A DNA stretch of 64,000 bases from Clostridiaceae bacterium HFYG-1003 (GTDB taxonomy: Bacteria > Bacillota > Clostridia > Clostridiales > Clostridiaceae): assembly GCA_024579835.1 (NCBI GenBank), contig CP102060.1, forward strand, positions 2,765,558-2,829,557, given 5' to 3'. The notes under the pieces were generated by a model. It did no database searches and was not told the DNA's origin. It worked only from the letters and a program-made list of their open reading frames with translations. Made by a program: the position numbers and the translations under genes. The first letter of the stretch is position 1. Every line of letters starts with the position of its first letter. Positions 45,554 through 55,642 of this stretch are shown in pieces.

Positions 45554-46647
45554 CCGATTACCTCCATGGCTGCTGTGCCTTCCTTGATCTGGAACACCCT
45601 GGCCCCTTCGATCAGACGTTTTTCTATGTTTTCATAACCTGTCATCGTAATGATGGTCTGTATGCCCTCGATGGATGACAGAATGAAATTCTGCCGGGAC
45701 AGATCCAGTTCGCTGAGCACGTCATCCAGCAGCAGGACCGGAAATTCACCGGTCAGCTCGCGGATGATCCAGAGCGAGGCAAATTTCAGAGTCAGGATGA
45801 CGGTGCGCTGCTGACCCTGGGAACCGAAGGTTCTGGCGTCGGCGCCGTTGATGAGTATGGCGAAATCGTCGCGATGCGGTCCGACGGATGTCGCGGCGCG
45901 ATCCATATCGTGGCGCCGGTGCTCAGCCAGCAGCTGTTTCAGCGAAGCTTCCAGAGGCTTCGCCGGATCCAGGCTGGTCCGGTATACAATCTCAATCTCC
46001 TCTTTACCCCCGGTAATCTCGTGATGGATCGGGCGGGCCTTGGTATTGAGTTGTTCGATATATTCCAGCCGGCGCTGGATAATGCGCGCTCCGTACTGGG
46101 CGGCGTTGGTGTCATAGACATCCAGCACCGTCCGGTCGACCGATCGCATCTTAAGCAGATTATTTCGCTCCTGGATCACTTTGTTGTAGCTCACCAGGTC
46201 GTGATAATAGAATTTATCCAGGGCGCTGATCTCCATGTCGAGAAAGCGGCGCCTGGTTCCAGGAGTCTCCTTGACAATCTTCAGATCCTCCGGCGAGAAC
46301 ATAATGACGTACAGGTTTCCCAAAAGATCTGGAATCCGCGTGATCTTGCGGCCGTTGACCTCAATAAACTTGCGGCCCTCGCTGTTGAAGCGAAGGACAA
46401 TCTGCTTGTCCACCGGTTCCCGCTTAACTTTCACCGACACCTGGGTAAATGGCGCGTCAAACCGCTGCATTTCTTTATCCCGGGTGGTACGGTGACTCCG
46501 TCCGTAGGCACAAAAAAATACTGCCTCAAGTATATTGGTCTTTCCCTGGGCATTGTCTCCGGTAAGGATGTTTACTCCTTGGACCGGCTCAATATTCAGC
46601 TTTTCATAATTTCGAAAGTTTTTTAATTCCAAATTTTCAATATACAT
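45550..46647 (-). CDS. recF: DNA replication and repair protein RecF
   Basis: 365-residue SMC-like ATPase that helps load RecA at gaps. The Walker A is LTGDNAQGKTNILEA, the signature segment is FGSQGQQRTVILTLKFA and the Walker B is PVLLLDDVLSELD. Length is normal. The gene is separated from its usual upstream neighbours dnaN and the S4 gene by a 1.7 kb block carrying hsp20. Confidence 0.96.
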   Translation of the reverse strand: MYIENLELKNFRNYEKLNIEPVQGVNILTGDNAQGKTNILEAVFFCAYGRSHRTTRDKEMQRFDAPFTQVSVKVKREPVDKQIVLRFNSEGRKFIEVNGRKITRIPDLLGNLYVIMFSPEDLKIVKETPGTRRRFLDMEISALDKFYYHDLVSYNKVIQERNNLLKMRSVDRTVLDVYDTNAAQYGARIIQRRLEYIEQLNTKARPIHHEITGGKEEIEIVYRTSLDPAKPLEASLKQLLAEHRRHDMDRAATSVGPHRDDFAILINGADARTFGSQGQQRTVILTLKFASLWIIRELTGEFPVLLLDDVLSELDLSRQNFILSSIEGIQTIITMTGYENIEKRLIEGARVFQIKEGTAAMEVIG

Positions 46648-47144
46648 ACGAACCTCTACCTTAAAATTATACCATAAAATGGCAGAAAGTTCAGATTTGG
46701 CAAGGGTTTGAGGTGGTTTGGTCTTCCTTGGGACAGTTTCATCAACCCCCGCAAGCCTTGCAGTCAGCCCATATTCAGACCTCTGAAAATCATTGATAAA
46801 TCATCCTGTAAAAGACTTAAAATTTATCATTCCACTTAGTATACAGCTGCAAATTCCAGTTGTTTTCTATCAAAAGCGAATTTTTATTGCCATTTTTTGG
46901 AGAGTCGCCGGACTTCTGCTTTTTCCAACCCTGTATCAGGTCTCCAGTCAAAGTACTTAGAGAATCAAAGCCTTGCTTAGAGAATATAAGCTTTTGTCAG
47001 CTATTATACCCAGATCTGCTGTCAGCTGGTTCAGATGCCTTCAAAATCCCCTGATTCTCATTTCATTCATGGGCAGTCCGTCCTATATTGAAGTTAGGAA
47101 CAGGCCGAACCTGCTTTGAATTTTATGGAACGGAGGTAAAGAAA
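46648..47144. other. Divergent spacer recF/hsp20 with 20-bp near-repeat
   Basis: About 497 bases, AT-rich in part, with no supported gene. Two adjacent near-copies, CTTAGAGAATCAAAGCCTTG (46956-46975) and the related CTTAGAGAATATAAGCTTTT (46976-46995), are visible. No CIRCE element (the HrcA operator) was seen upstream of hsp20. Confidence 0.55.
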
Positions 47145-47570
47145 ATGGCTGATTTATTCCCTATGCTGACCGGTCCGTCGCTGATGCCGGAAGACCGCTT
47201 CTTCCGAAAATTCTTTGACAGTCTGACCGATCATAAAAACTCACTGGCCATCGACCTGAAGGACGAAGGCGACCATTTCCTTCTGGAAGCTGACATGCCT
47301 GGCATTGCCAAGGAAAATATCAAAATCCACTACAAAGACAATGTCCTGACCATTCAGACCGAAAAGACGGAAGAGAAAAAAGAGGAAAACGAGGAAAAGC
47401 GGTACATGATGAGAGAGCGCTACTCCTCTTCCAGCAAGCGTCAGATCATCCTGGAAAATGTCAAAGCCGATGAAATTACTGCAGCCCTGGACAACGGCAT
47501 CCTTCGGATCACCCTCCCCAAGAAAGAAAAGGAACCGGAAACCAATGTCCGCGAGATAGAAATTAAATAG
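47145..47570 (+). CDS. Small heat-shock protein Hsp20
   Basis: 141-residue alpha-crystallin-type chaperone that holds unfolding proteins. The ACD core reads AIDLKDEGDHFLLEADMPGI, followed by ENIKIHYKDNVLTIQTEK and the NGILRITLPKKE end motif. CGGAGG lies upstream of the ATG at 47145. It is on the strand opposite to dnaN and recF and sits in the middle of the replication cluster, an unusual place, with its own terminator. Confidence 0.93.
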   Translation: MADLFPMLTGPSLMPEDRFFRKFFDSLTDHKNSLAIDLKDEGDHFLLEADMPGIAKENIKIHYKDNVLTIQTEKTEEKKEENEEKRYMMRERYSSSSKRQIILENVKADEITAALDNGILRITLPKKEKEPETNVREIEIK

Positions 47571-47578
47571 GGCTATAG

Positions 47579-47612
47579 ACAGCTCACGGAAGAAGAGTCT
47601 TCCGTGAGCTGT
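47579..47612 (+). terminator. Terminator of hsp20
   Basis: Perfect 15-bp stem ACAGCTCACGGAAGA / TCTTCCGTGAGCTGT with an AGAG loop, followed by TCTTT, 8 bases after the stop. Confidence 0.9.
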
Positions 47613-48382
47613 TCTTTATCCGGACACATGGCACCGACAGGAGTGCTCGGCTTCTTGCCTCGCTTGGCTGAGAGGCGAGAAGCTCGGCGAGGTTCGAATG
47701 ATTCCCCGGATTGTCCTGTCAGGGCTGGAGCAGTTCGGGAGCTGCCAGCCCATGACACCGATGCATCGAATCCTTTGCGGATCCTGCGGTCGCACAGACG
47801 GAGTCTGGCCACAGCCAAAAAAACATTATCCTGGGTGGATTCAGTAAACCAGTGTCACCTTCATCAGCCAGGAGCGTCGTCGGACCCGGCCGTGAACCTT
47901 GTCAGGGTGACCGGGATGGATGGCGAAAGCCTCACCCAATGATGTAGCCCAGGAATCATTCGGTTGTGATCCGCGAGGTCGATCGGTCTGCGGGGTCGTA
48001 CGGATTTCCCGCAAGAATCTCCAAAAGCCGATCTTCGAAATCAGGGGCAGATCAAGAGAAGGTCGGCGGCCGAGGCCGGGTCAGATCACTGACCTGCAAT
48101 CCTCGATAAACCAGGCTAGTTATCTTACGGTGATCTGACCTGCCTGATTAGGAGTTCACATCAAGCCGAGCAGATCATTCGATGGTCATTCGAATTCCCT
48201 GGCCTCTGGAAAAGCTGTGAACCTGGGCTAAGTCAAATTCAGTTTTTTTCTGATGTCAAAGCGAGACAGTCCCCTGCTCACCCACAGAGAAATGTCTGGG
48301 AATACCAGGGAATGTCAGCGTTTTGTCCAGGAAATAAGGCGCTAAAAAATAAATTGTGTTTTTTGGGCTAAAAACCCCGGGG
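47613..48382. other. Long non-coding spacer between hsp20 and the S4 gene
   Basis: 770 bases for which I can support no gene; the open frames present have compositions unlike proteins. An 11-base inverted repeat GGTCAGATCAC (48079-48089) / GTGATCTGACC (48130-48140) could fold in RNA. The end next to the S4 gene is AT-rich and carries two copies of the GGGCTAA word. Decayed sequence or a structured RNA are both possible. Confidence 0.5.
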
Positions 48383-48595
48383 CTATTTCACCGTGACTTT
48401 CTGTCCGCTGAATTCCACGACATCACCAGGACGAATCTTTTTGGAGCGCTCAGTACAGACCGTACCGTTGAGCCGGACCAGCCCATCCTGGATAAAATGC
48501 TTGGCTTCACCGCCCATGGATGCCAGACCCGCCAGTTTCAGCAGAGAATCCAGCCGGATAAACTCCGTATCGATTTTGATTTCGATCATGGCCAT
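48383..48595 (-). CDS. S4-domain RNA-binding protein (YaaA/RlbA type)
   Basis: 70-residue S4 domain protein, the usual gene after dnaN in Firmicutes (yaaA in Bacillus). The core [30 protein letters not shown] is typical, with a C-terminal beta segment [14 protein letters not shown]. Its ATG overlaps the dnaN stop by one base. It probably binds rRNA; the exact role is unknown. Confidence 0.9.
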   Translation of the reverse strand: MAMIEIKIDTEFIRLDSLLKLAGLASMGGEAKHFIQDGLVRLNGTVCTERSKKIRPGDVVEFSGQKVTVK

Positions 48596-49695
48596 TACCG
48601 GGCGATCCGAACCGGGAGCACAAGATACAGGCTCTTGTCGTTGTCTTCCGGCCGAACAATACAGGGCGAGATGTTGGAGGTCATCTCCATCACGATCTTG
48701 TCCTCATCCATGGTTTTCAGGATGTCGATAATGTATTTGGCGTTAAAGGCAATTTCCAGTGATTCCCCGGTCATTTCGCCGTAGACTTCTTCCCGGAGTT
48801 TTCCCAGTTTTGAGTTGGAGGTGATGACCAGGGTATTGTCTTCAAACAGGAATTTAATCAGGTTTGAGGTGCCTTCATTGGCCATAACCGAAGCCCGCTC
48901 CGTCGCATCGCGGAACTCATTCTTGTCTATGACGACGCTGAGTTTGGAGTAATCGGGGATCATGTTCTGGTACTTCAGGTAGTCGCCCTGGAGCAGACGG
49001 GATATAATCCGGGTTTTACCCAGCTCAAACAGGACGTGATTGTCCGTGAAGGAAAGCCGGACTTCCTCGTCGGAATCCTGAATCACGGATAACAGGTCCC
49101 GTAAGGTCTTGCCGGATATAACCCGCTTGATCTCCACCGGAGTCTCGAGTTCTTCCGTGACCATAGCCATGCGATAACCATCCAGCCCAACCATGTTCAG
49201 TTTGCCATCGGCTGCTTCAAACAGCATGCCCATAAGAATCGGCCGGGTGTCTTCTGTGGCTACGGAGGACAGGACTTTACGAACCATGTTCTTGAGTCCG
49301 CTCTGAGTCAGGGACAGTGAAGTGGTTTCCTCGACCTCCGGGAAAACCGGGAAATCAGTGGGATCCATGTAGAGCAGATTCAGGACTGATTTTTCGGCTG
49401 AAATGGTGACCGTGTTGTTGTCAGCTGTTTCCAGGGTGATGATGTTGTTGGGTAGCTTGCGGATGATGTCTCCGAACATGCGTGAGTCCACGACGATGCG
49501 GCCTTCCTCATGAATTTCCGTGGGAAAGGATGTCTCCATGGAGACATCGACATCGGTTCCCCGCAGAGTCAATGTGCCTCCCTTGGCTTCCACCAGGATG
49601 CCTTCCAGGATCGGAATGGGAGATTTGGCTGCAACAGCTTTTTGGACAACATTGACGGCATCGACCAGATCTTTTTTATTCACCTTGAGAATCAT
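48595..49695 (-). CDS. dnaN: DNA polymerase III beta sliding clamp
   Basis: 366-residue clamp with the three-fold repeated fold. It begins [21 protein letters not shown] and ends with the LVLPVRIAR segment typical of clamps. GGAGG lies before the ATG. It follows dnaA after a 259-base spacer that holds origin elements. Confidence 0.96.
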   Translation of the reverse strand: MILKVNKKDLVDAVNVVQKAVAAKSPIPILEGILVEAKGGTLTLRGTDVDVSMETSFPTEIHEEGRIVVDSRMFGDIIRKLPNNIITLETADNNTVTISAEKSVLNLLYMDPTDFPVFPEVEETTSLSLTQSGLKNMVRKVLSSVATEDTRPILMGMLFEAADGKLNMVGLDGYRMAMVTEELETPVEIKRVISGKTLRDLLSVIQDSDEEVRLSFTDNHVLFELGKTRIISRLLQGDYLKYQNMIPDYSKLSVVIDKNEFRDATERASVMANEGTSNLIKFLFEDNTLVITSNSKLGKLREEVYGEMTGESLEIAFNAKYIIDILKTMDEDKIVMEMTSNISPCIVRPEDNDKSLYLVLPVRIAR

Positions 49696-49954
49696 TGTTT
49701 TTCCTCCATCGCTTGGTTATCAACAGGTGTCGGGTTGACCCTTTTTTATTGATTATTTATTGTTCTAAAACAGTAGTTTGTAGTAGGGGCTGTGAATTTG
49801 TTGATATGTGGTTATTATCGGCCTGGCGCAAGGCTTTGGCCCGTGGATGACGCTTCGGATAACCGAAGGATAAAACAGGGGGTTATCAACAGGCTGGAAA
49901 GACTGTCAGACCATCCACAGGGAATGCACAGCGGGCTATGCGTAGTTTTGTGGA
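49696..49954. promoter_or_regulatory. dnaA-dnaN spacer: probable origin part with unwinding element
   Basis: Holds two one-mismatch DnaA boxes TTATCAACA (49717-49725, 49883-49891), CCATCCACA (49911-49919) and TGTGGATTA overlapping the dnaA end. A strongly AT-rich stretch at 49741-49770 is a candidate unwinding element and is followed by AGTAGTTTGTAGTAG, which resembles the TAG-type DnaA trios described for Bacillus subtilis. The arrangement parallels the B. subtilis incC side of oriC. Confidence 0.6.
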
Positions 49955-51334
49955 TTAATTGCTGAGCTTTTTGGTGATGTTGTCCACTGTGGTTTTTAAG
50001 GCTGAATCACTTGCCAGTGCTTCGTGGATCTTCGTGTAGGCATGCATGACCGTGGTGTGGTCCTTATTGAATTCCTCGCCGATTTTTGGCAGGGAGGTGG
50101 ATGTCAGGGTACGGGAAAGATACATTGCGATCTGGCGCGGCATGGCCACATTTCTGGTACGGCGCTGCCCCTTCAGGTCATCAACGGATAAATTATAATA
50201 ATTGGCAACTACTTCCTGAATCAGTTCAACAGAAAGTTCTCTGTTTCGTGACTCGGAGACCAGATCCTTCAGCGCTTCTGTCGCCAGATCCACCGTGATC
50301 GCTTCATCCGTCAGACGCGCGTAGGCCATGACCCGGATCAGGGCGCCTTCCAGTTCACGGATGTTGGATTTGATTTTGGTGGCGATGTATATAAGGATAT
50401 CATCCGGTACACTAATCTTGTCTGCTTCGGCTTTCTTCTTTAATATAGCGACTCGTGTTTCAAAATCCGGTGCTTCGATATCGGCGATGAGCCCTGAAGC
50501 AAACCGGGTGCGAAGCCGGTCTTCCAACGTGGGGATTTCATTGGGCGGGCGGTCCGAGGACAGGATGATCTGCTTGTTGGAATCCTTCAGTTCGTTGAAG
50601 GTATGGAACAGTTCCTGCTGCGTGCTTTCCTTGCCCGCAATAAATTGGATGTCATCGATCAGGATCACATCAACATTTTTGCGGTATTTTTCCCGGAAGG
50701 CCTCGTTGGAGTTATTCTGGATGGAATGGATCATTTCATTCATGAATTTTTCCGAGGAGACATACACAACGCGGGCATTTCGATTCTTTTCCTTGATGCG
50801 GTGGCCAATGGCATGCATCAGATGGGTCTTACCCAGCCCGACTCCGCCGTATATGAACAGTGGATTATAGGTTTCATTGGGTGAATCGGCAACAGCCAGG
50901 CAGGCCGCATGGGCGAACCGGTTGGAATTACCGATGACGAAGGTCTCAAACGTGTATTTCGGATTGAGATTGCCTGCATCGCTGCCGTTTCCATTGCCGT
51001 TGGCATTGGCGGCTGTCGGTTTTTGGGGTCTGGCTTCTTCCTTGCTTTTTTTCTCCTCGACGGACAACTCAGAATCGGGAAGATCACCGATGATGATATC
51101 GATGGCTAAATCCTGCCTGGTTATATGGGCCACGGAGTTTTTCAGCAGATCCATATATTTTTGCTCAATGATCTCGCGGATCATCTTGTTTGGTACACTT
51201 AATGTGAGTTTTCGGTCTGCGATTTTCTCCGGCCGAATCGGTAAAAACCAGGTTTTGAAACTGACCGGGGCCATTATTTCATCTTCAATAATCTTTAGCA
51301 CATCCTGCCAGATGCCTTCCAGATTGTCCCTCAT
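49955..51334 (-). CDS. dnaA: Chromosomal replication initiator DnaA
   Basis: 459-residue initiator. Domain III has Walker [17 protein letters not shown] and Walker [14 protein letters not shown]; the C-terminal DNA-binding domain has the signature [15 protein letters not shown] Gly/Asn/Ala-rich linker ([13 protein letters not shown]) marks domain II. GGAGA precedes the ATG. DnaA boxes lie on both sides, as expected for a bipartite origin. Confidence 0.97.
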   Translation of the reverse strand: MRDNLEGIWQDVLKIIEDEIMAPVSFKTWFLPIRPEKIADRKLTLSVPNKMIREIIEQKYMDLLKNSVAHITRQDLAIDIIIGDLPDSELSVEEKKSKEEARPQKPTAANANGNGNGSDAGNLNPKYTFETFVIGNSNRFAHAACLAVADSPNETYNPLFIYGGVGLGKTHLMHAIGHRIKEKNRNARVVYVSSEKFMNEMIHSIQNNSNEAFREKYRKNVDVILIDDIQFIAGKESTQQELFHTFNELKDSNKQIILSSDRPPNEIPTLEDRLRTRFASGLIADIEAPDFETRVAILKKKAEADKISVPDDILIYIATKIKSNIRELEGALIRVMAYARLTDEAITVDLATEALKDLVSESRNRELSVELIQEVVANYYNLSVDDLKGQRRTRNVAMPRQIAMYLSRTLTSTSLPKIGEEFNKDHTTVMHAYTKIHEALASDSALKTTVDNITKKLSN

Positions 51335-51743
51335 GTTCGATAGTCTCCTTTGATCTTATGTTGATAAGTTCAATCCACAGCTGTGTATAATGTTACGGTC
51401 GCGTTCGTTCTTCGGAATCTATGCACAGGGAACCCATGATGCTTTTCCACTGGCCGGATGACCGCTGCATCTTTGCGATGCTTGATTTTATGTCGTGTGG
51501 CTTAAATTTTCTCCAAAGTAATTTCACATGTTATCCACAAGTTAATCACAGGCCCGAAGTTATCCACAGGATCTTGTGATATAATGGGGATAAAATAAAA
51601 TGAGGACCCGCTGAGAATCTAGTGATTCCAATGGGTTCCGCAGTTTTCGTGTTTTAATGATAACATAGTTGGGTTTACTAAAACAATAAGTTATCCACAG
51701 AAATCTGGGCTAAAATACCCTGGACCACTTGGGCATAACTTTC
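51335..51743. promoter_or_regulatory. oriC region between dnaA and rpmH
   Basis: Contains three perfect DnaA boxes TTATCCACA (51531-51539, 51560-51568, 51691-51699) plus variants TTAATCACA (51542-51550) and TGTGTATAA (51382-51390). A TGGGCTAAAATA motif lies at 51706-51717, 6 bases after a box. An imperfect hairpin spans about 51604-51640. The place between dnaA and rpmH matches the upstream half of the Firmicute oriC. Confidence 0.85.
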
Positions 51744-51772
51744 TTGACACACTAAAAACACATGAGTATAAT
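51744..51772 (+). promoter_or_regulatory. Promoter of rpmH
   Basis: Perfect consensus TTGACA (51744-51749), a 17-base spacer and TATAAT (51767-51772), 58 bases before the rpmH start. Confidence 0.92.
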
Positions 51773-51830
51773 AATCTAGTATCACTTAAAATGCATTAAT
51801 TGCGAATAGACCCGGAGGAGGTGTAGATAT

Positions 51831-51965
51831 ATGTTCATGACGTATCAGCCAAAGAAGAAGCAGAGAAAGAAAGAACACGGCTTCAGAAAGAGAATGGCAA
51901 CCAAGAATGGAAGAAATGTACTTAAGAGAAGAAAACTTAAGGGCAGAAAAAGATTAACAGCTTAA
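51831..51965 (+). CDS. rpmH: Ribosomal protein L34
   Basis: 44-residue L34, too short for most gene finders. The sequence begins [20 protein letters not shown] and ends [12 protein letters not shown], the highly basic L34 pattern; the usual N-terminus MKRTYQPKK is changed to [17 protein letters not shown] precedes the ATG at 51831. A hairpin with a T-run follows immediately and rnpA begins 47 bases downstream. Confidence 0.95.
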   Translation: MFMTYQPKKKQRKKEHGFRKRMATKNGRNVLKRRKLKGRKRLTA

Positions 51966-51966
51966 G

Positions 51967-51988
51967 GGCCGCATTATGTGGCCTTTTT
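51967..51988 (+). terminator. Attenuating terminator between rpmH and rnpA
   Basis: GGCCGCA (51967-51973) pairs with TGTGGCC (51977-51983) and is followed by TTTTT. It probably reduces read-through so that L34 is made in excess over the RNase P protein. Confidence 0.7.
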
Positions 51989-52012
51989 CTGTAAGGAAAG
52001 AGGAACACTTCT

Positions 52013-52387
52013 GTGAAACATGAAAGACTCAGGAAAAACCAGGAGTTCCGGAACGTATACAGAAGAGGCAGGTCTTGTGCCAGTGATATGCTGGTGCTCT
52101 ACAAACTGAAGAATCCACGAAATGTTCTGAATGGAGAACCGTTCAACCGAATTGGGATCTCCGTCAGCAAGAAAGTTGGAAACAGCGTTACCCGAAGCCG
52201 TGTAAAACGGCTGATCCAGGAGGCCGCACGACTTTCCAGGGAAGATACAGTCCAAGGATTTGACCTGGTATTCGTCGCCAGAAACCCCATCGTTGGCAAA
52301 ACTTATCATGAAGTGCTGTCATCGGTCCGCTATTTGTATAAGAAAGCGGGAATTAAACATGAAAAAAGTACTAATCAGCCTGGTTAA
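52013..52387 (+). CDS. rnpA: Ribonuclease P protein component
   Basis: 124-residue RnpA with the RNA-binding signature [26 protein letters not shown]. The start is a GTG at 52013 with GAGGAAC 6-7 bases upstream; the nearby ATG is out of frame. It overlaps yidD by 29 bases. Confidence 0.95.
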   Translation: MKHERLRKNQEFRNVYRRGRSCASDMLVLYKLKNPRNVLNGEPFNRIGISVSKKVGNSVTRSRVKRLIQEAARLSREDTVQGFDLVFVARNPIVGKTYHEVLSSVRYLYKKAGIKHEKSTNQPG

Positions 52388-52577
52388 GTTTTATCAGAGA
52401 AATATTTCTCCGAATACACGACCCAGCTGCCGGTTCATCCCCACTTGCTCCCAGTATTCGCTGGAAGCGATCGAAAAGTATGGAGCTCTCAAGGGTTCCT
52501 GGATGGCCGTGAAACGGATATTGCGATGTCATCCCTTTTATCGGGGAGCCATTTATGATCCGGTTGATAAAGACTAG
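52359..52577 (+). CDS. yidD: Membrane protein insertion efficiency factor YidD
   Basis: 72-residue YidD with the conserved cysteine-rich segment [31 protein letters not shown] and [12 protein letters not shown]. It starts at the ATG at 52359 inside the end of rnpA, the common arrangement, and assists YidC in membrane insertion. Confidence 0.94.
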   Translation: MKKVLISLVKFYQRNISPNTRPSCRFIPTCSQYSLEAIEKYGALKGSWMAVKRILRCHPFYRGAIYDPVDKD

Positions 52578-52588
52578 GAGGAATTCCG

Positions 52589-53347
52589 TTGCAACAGAGT
52601 ATTAACAATGTGTTCAGGACAGTTTTTGACATCCTGAATCAATTTTTGGGCAGCTATATCGCTGATCCCGGAACACGATGGGGATTGTCCATTGTGCTTT
52701 TCACAGTTCTTTTCAACATCATCGTCTTTCCGCTGAACTGGAAAGCCATGGTGAGTTCGAAGAAAATGAGCATGATCCAGCCGGAGCTGAAGAAGATCCA
52801 GGAGCGTTTCAAGAATGATCCTGCCAAGCTTCAGGAAGCACAGTCCAAGCTGATGAAGGAAAACAACGTCAGCATGTGGGGTGGATGCCTGCCCATGTTG
52901 ATTCAGTGGCCCCTGTTCATTGCGCTGTTCAACGTCTTTAATCAGCTGGCGAAGGATGGAACCATCGGTGGGATGGGATTCCTCAGACCCTTGATTAATG
53001 ATCTGGCAGCCAACAAGAATCTGCCACTGACCATTCTGACCGTTCTTACCATGCTCCTCTCAACCTGGATTACTCAGAAAGCCAATGAGAAGAACATGTC
53101 AGCCGAAGCAAAGGCTCAGGCCAAGCAGATGAATACCATGAACTACGTCATGGCACTCATGATCGGCTGGTTCACCTGGTCCTCCCCCGCTGCTCTGGGA
53201 CTGTACTGGATCACCGGAAACATTTTCCGGATTTTCCAGCAGCTCATCATGAACAAAGTTCAGGGGAATGAACCAAACCCTGTGATCGTCCCTGACCTTC
53301 CGGAACCGGAAAAGAAAAGGAAAAGAAATAAGGTGATCAGAAAATAA
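52589..53347 (+). CDS. yidC: Membrane insertase YidC (short Gram-positive form)
   Basis: 252-residue YidC/OxaI protein with five membrane helices and no large extracellular domain. The conserved part includes PLNWKAMVSSKKMSMIQPELKKIQ, MKENNVSMWGGCLPMLIQWPLFIALF and the WFTWSSPAALGLYWITGN helix; the C-terminus is basic (KKRKRNKVIRK). The start is a TTG at 52589 with TAGGAGG 8 bases upstream, a rare start codon. It overlaps khpB by one base. Confidence 0.94.
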   Translation: MQQSINNVFRTVFDILNQFLGSYIADPGTRWGLSIVLFTVLFNIIVFPLNWKAMVSSKKMSMIQPELKKIQERFKNDPAKLQEAQSKLMKENNVSMWGGCLPMLIQWPLFIALFNVFNQLAKDGTIGGMGFLRPLINDLAANKNLPLTILTVLTMLLSTWITQKANEKNMSAEAKAQAKQMNTMNYVMALMIGWFTWSSPAALGLYWITGNIFRIFQQLIMNKVQGNEPNPVIVPDLPEPEKKRKRNKVIRK

Positions 53348-53976
53348 TGGAAGCATTGAAAGCAACAGGAAAAACACTGGAAGAAGCTGTAGAAGCTGCC
53401 AGAGCCAGCTTAGGCTGCACATTGGACCAGATGGAATATCAGGTGCTTGAAGAAGGCTCCAAAGGGATCCTCGGATTCGGCGCCAAACCATTCATCGTTC
53501 AGGCGACCCGCAAAGCGGAACCCCTGACCGACAAGGCAAAACACTTCATCCGCTCCATCCTTGATAAGATGGGACTGATGGCGGAGATCAGAGTACGCGA
53601 AGAAGAAGGCAATATCCGTGTCAACCTGGCCGGACCCAAGATGGGCCTGATCATCGGCTACCGCGGGGAAACGCTGGATGCGCTCCAGTATCTGACGAAC
53701 CTGGCAATCAACAAGGAACGGAGCCGTGAGGAATACACCCGAGTCATCATTGATACCGAAGGTTATCGTGAAAAGCGGGAAGAAACCCTCAAGCATCTGG
53801 CTGAGAAAACCGCCTGGAAAGTCACCAAGTACGGCAAGAGCATCAAACTCGATCCAATGAATCCCTACGAGCGTCGAATCATCCACTCCAGACTGCAGGA
53901 TTATCCGAATGTTAAAACCCATTCCGAAGGGGAAGAGCCTTACCGGAAGGTTGTTGTGGAACTTGACCAGAAATAA
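53347..53976 (+). CDS. khpB: KhpB/Jag RNA-binding protein (Jag_N, KH, R3H)
   Basis: 209-residue RNA-binding protein with a Jag N-terminal domain (EALKATGKTLEEAVEAAR), a KH domain around PKMGLIIGYRGETLDALQYL and an R3H domain (DPMNPYERRIIHSRLQD). It forms a complex with KhpA in other Firmicutes and affects cell-wall and division genes. Its ATG overlaps the yidC stop. Confidence 0.93.
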   Translation: MEALKATGKTLEEAVEAARASLGCTLDQMEYQVLEEGSKGILGFGAKPFIVQATRKAEPLTDKAKHFIRSILDKMGLMAEIRVREEEGNIRVNLAGPKMGLIIGYRGETLDALQYLTNLAINKERSREEYTRVIIDTEGYREKREETLKHLAEKTAWKVTKYGKSIKLDPMNPYERRIIHSRLQDYPNVKTHSEGEEPYRKVVVELDQK

Positions 53977-53997
53977 CCAACTGAATGGAAGCATAAA

Positions 53998-54031
53998 ACA
54001 AAGACATTATCCTGCCGGATGATGTCTTTGT
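53998..54031 (+). terminator. Terminator after khpB
   Basis: ACAAAGACATTATCC pairs with GGATGATGTCTTTGT (one G-U pair) around a TGCC loop, followed by TCT. It separates the rpmH-khpB unit from mnmE; the 235 bases to mnmE show no gene. Confidence 0.75.
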
Positions 54032-54266
54032 TCTATGCCTGGAAGAAATGACGGCCGGTGTCATTCGTTTTTTTGACAGATCAGATATAATGATAAAGAA
54101 CAGTTTCCTCTGGGGGATCGCTGCATTTCATGAAGCAATCCCAACAGTGGAAAATACATGGTCAACCGCCGGTCCGATCAGGGATCACCGCGGCAGCCTC
54201 AGCAACAGCCGGCCGGAACGTGCTTCATCGAGTCGAGGGACCGGCAGAAAGATATGGTGAACAGTA

Positions 54267-55634
54267 ATGATAGATAATAAGACCATAGTGGGAGTAGCCA
54301 CTTCGGCCAGTTTAAGTTCCATCAGCGTGATCCGGTTATCCGGGGAGGCGGCCCTGCCCGTTGCGAGCCGGATTTTCCGGGGCATTCGGGGACGGCAGCT
54401 GACGGACATCAGGCCGTTTTCCATTCGCTACGGCCACATTCTTCAACAAGACGGCAGTGTGATTGACGAGGTTCTGGTCAGCTACTTCAAAGGACCCAGA
54501 AGCTACACCGGAGAGGATGTCATCGAGATTTCCTGCCATGGTGGTCCCCTCCCCGTCCGTCGCATTCTGGAACGAATTCTGGAGCAGGGCGTTCGGCTGG
54601 CTCAGCCCGGAGAATTTACTAAACGGGCATTTTTAAATGGGCGGATTGACCTCTCCCAGGCGGAAGCAGTCATGGACATCATTCAGTCCCGGACCGATGC
54701 CGCCCTGCGTTCAGCCAACGATCAGAGCCGGGGCAAGCTGTCCCGGCGCATCCTGGAACTAAGGGATGAATTGATGAATGTTATGGCCAAAATAGAAGTT
54801 ACGCTGGACTTTCCGGATGATGACCTGGATCGGTCCTCTGATCTGAAGCTGGCGCAGGAACTGGAGGCAATCCGCACCGAAATTGAACAGCTTTTAGCCA
54901 CTGCGGAAAAGGGCAAGCTGCTGCGCGAGGGCATCAAGGTGGTCATTGCCGGCAAACCGAATGTCGGTAAGTCCTCTCTGCTCAACGCGCTGCTGGAGGA
55001 ACAGCGGGCCATCGTCACCGAAATTCCGGGAACGACGCGCGATGTCATTGAAGAATACATTAATCTGGAGGGAATCCCGATCCGTCTGACCGACACGGCA
55101 GGGATCCGCGAGACTCAGGATCTGGTGGAATCCATTGGTGTGGAGCGATCCCGCCGCAGCCTGGAGGACGCGGATCTCATTATCCTGGTGCTGGACCTGT
55201 CCAGACACTTAAGTGAGGAAGATCATGAACTGCTGGAGCAGACGGCCGGCCGCAAGCGAATCCTGCTGCTCAATAAGGAAGACCTGCCCAAGGTGGCTGA
55301 AATTCCGGAGGACATCCTTCAAGATGCCACCGTGATCTCGGCGCTGAACAATTTTGGGCTGGACCGGCTGCGGGAGCGCATTCATGCCATGAGCCTGGAG
55401 GATGCCTCCGGCTTTGATGAAACACTGGTTACCTCAGCCAGACATAAGGAAGCACTGATGCAGGCCCAGCAGGCCCTTATGGATGCGGTTGCTGCCATCG
55501 AGCTGGCTGTGCCGATGGATCTTGTAACCATCGATGTTCATGCAGCCTGGTCCAGTCTGGGCGAAATAACAGGTGATACGCTGCAGGAGGATCTGGTTGA
55601 CAAGATCTTCTCCGGCTTCTGTATCGGAAAGTAG
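54267..55634 (+). CDS. mnmE: tRNA modification GTPase MnmE
   Basis: 455-residue GTPase that with MnmG modifies wobble uridine-34. The N-terminal formyl-THF-binding domain, helical domain and G domain are seen, with G1 [14 protein letters not shown]2/G3 IPGTTRD and DTAGIRE, G4 NKED; the C-terminus is the required FCIGK. The upstream ribosome site is weak (GGTGAAC). mnmG follows 8 bases later. Confidence 0.96.
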   Translation: MIDNKTIVGVATSASLSSISVIRLSGEAALPVASRIFRGIRGRQLTDIRPFSIRYGHILQQDGSVIDEVLVSYFKGPRSYTGEDVIEISCHGGPLPVRRILERILEQGVRLAQPGEFTKRAFLNGRIDLSQAEAVMDIIQSRTDAALRSANDQSRGKLSRRILELRDELMNVMAKIEVTLDFPDDDLDRSSDLKLAQELEAIRTEIEQLLATAEKGKLLREGIKVVIAGKPNVGKSSLLNALLEEQRAIVTEIPGTTRDVIEEYINLEGIPIRLTDTAGIRETQDLVESIGVERSRRSLEDADLIILVLDLSRHLSEEDHELLEQTAGRKRILLLNKEDLPKVAEIPEDILQDATVISALNNFGLDRLRERIHAMSLEDASGFDETLVTSARHKEALMQAQQALMDAVAAIELAVPMDLVTIDVHAAWSSLGEITGDTLQEDLVDKIFSGFCIGK

Positions 55635-55642
55635 GTGAAATA

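Noticed and set aside
47685-47710. tRNA-like GGTTCGAAT word
   Set aside because: The flanking bases do not form a T-stem and no acceptor or anticodon stems can be built.
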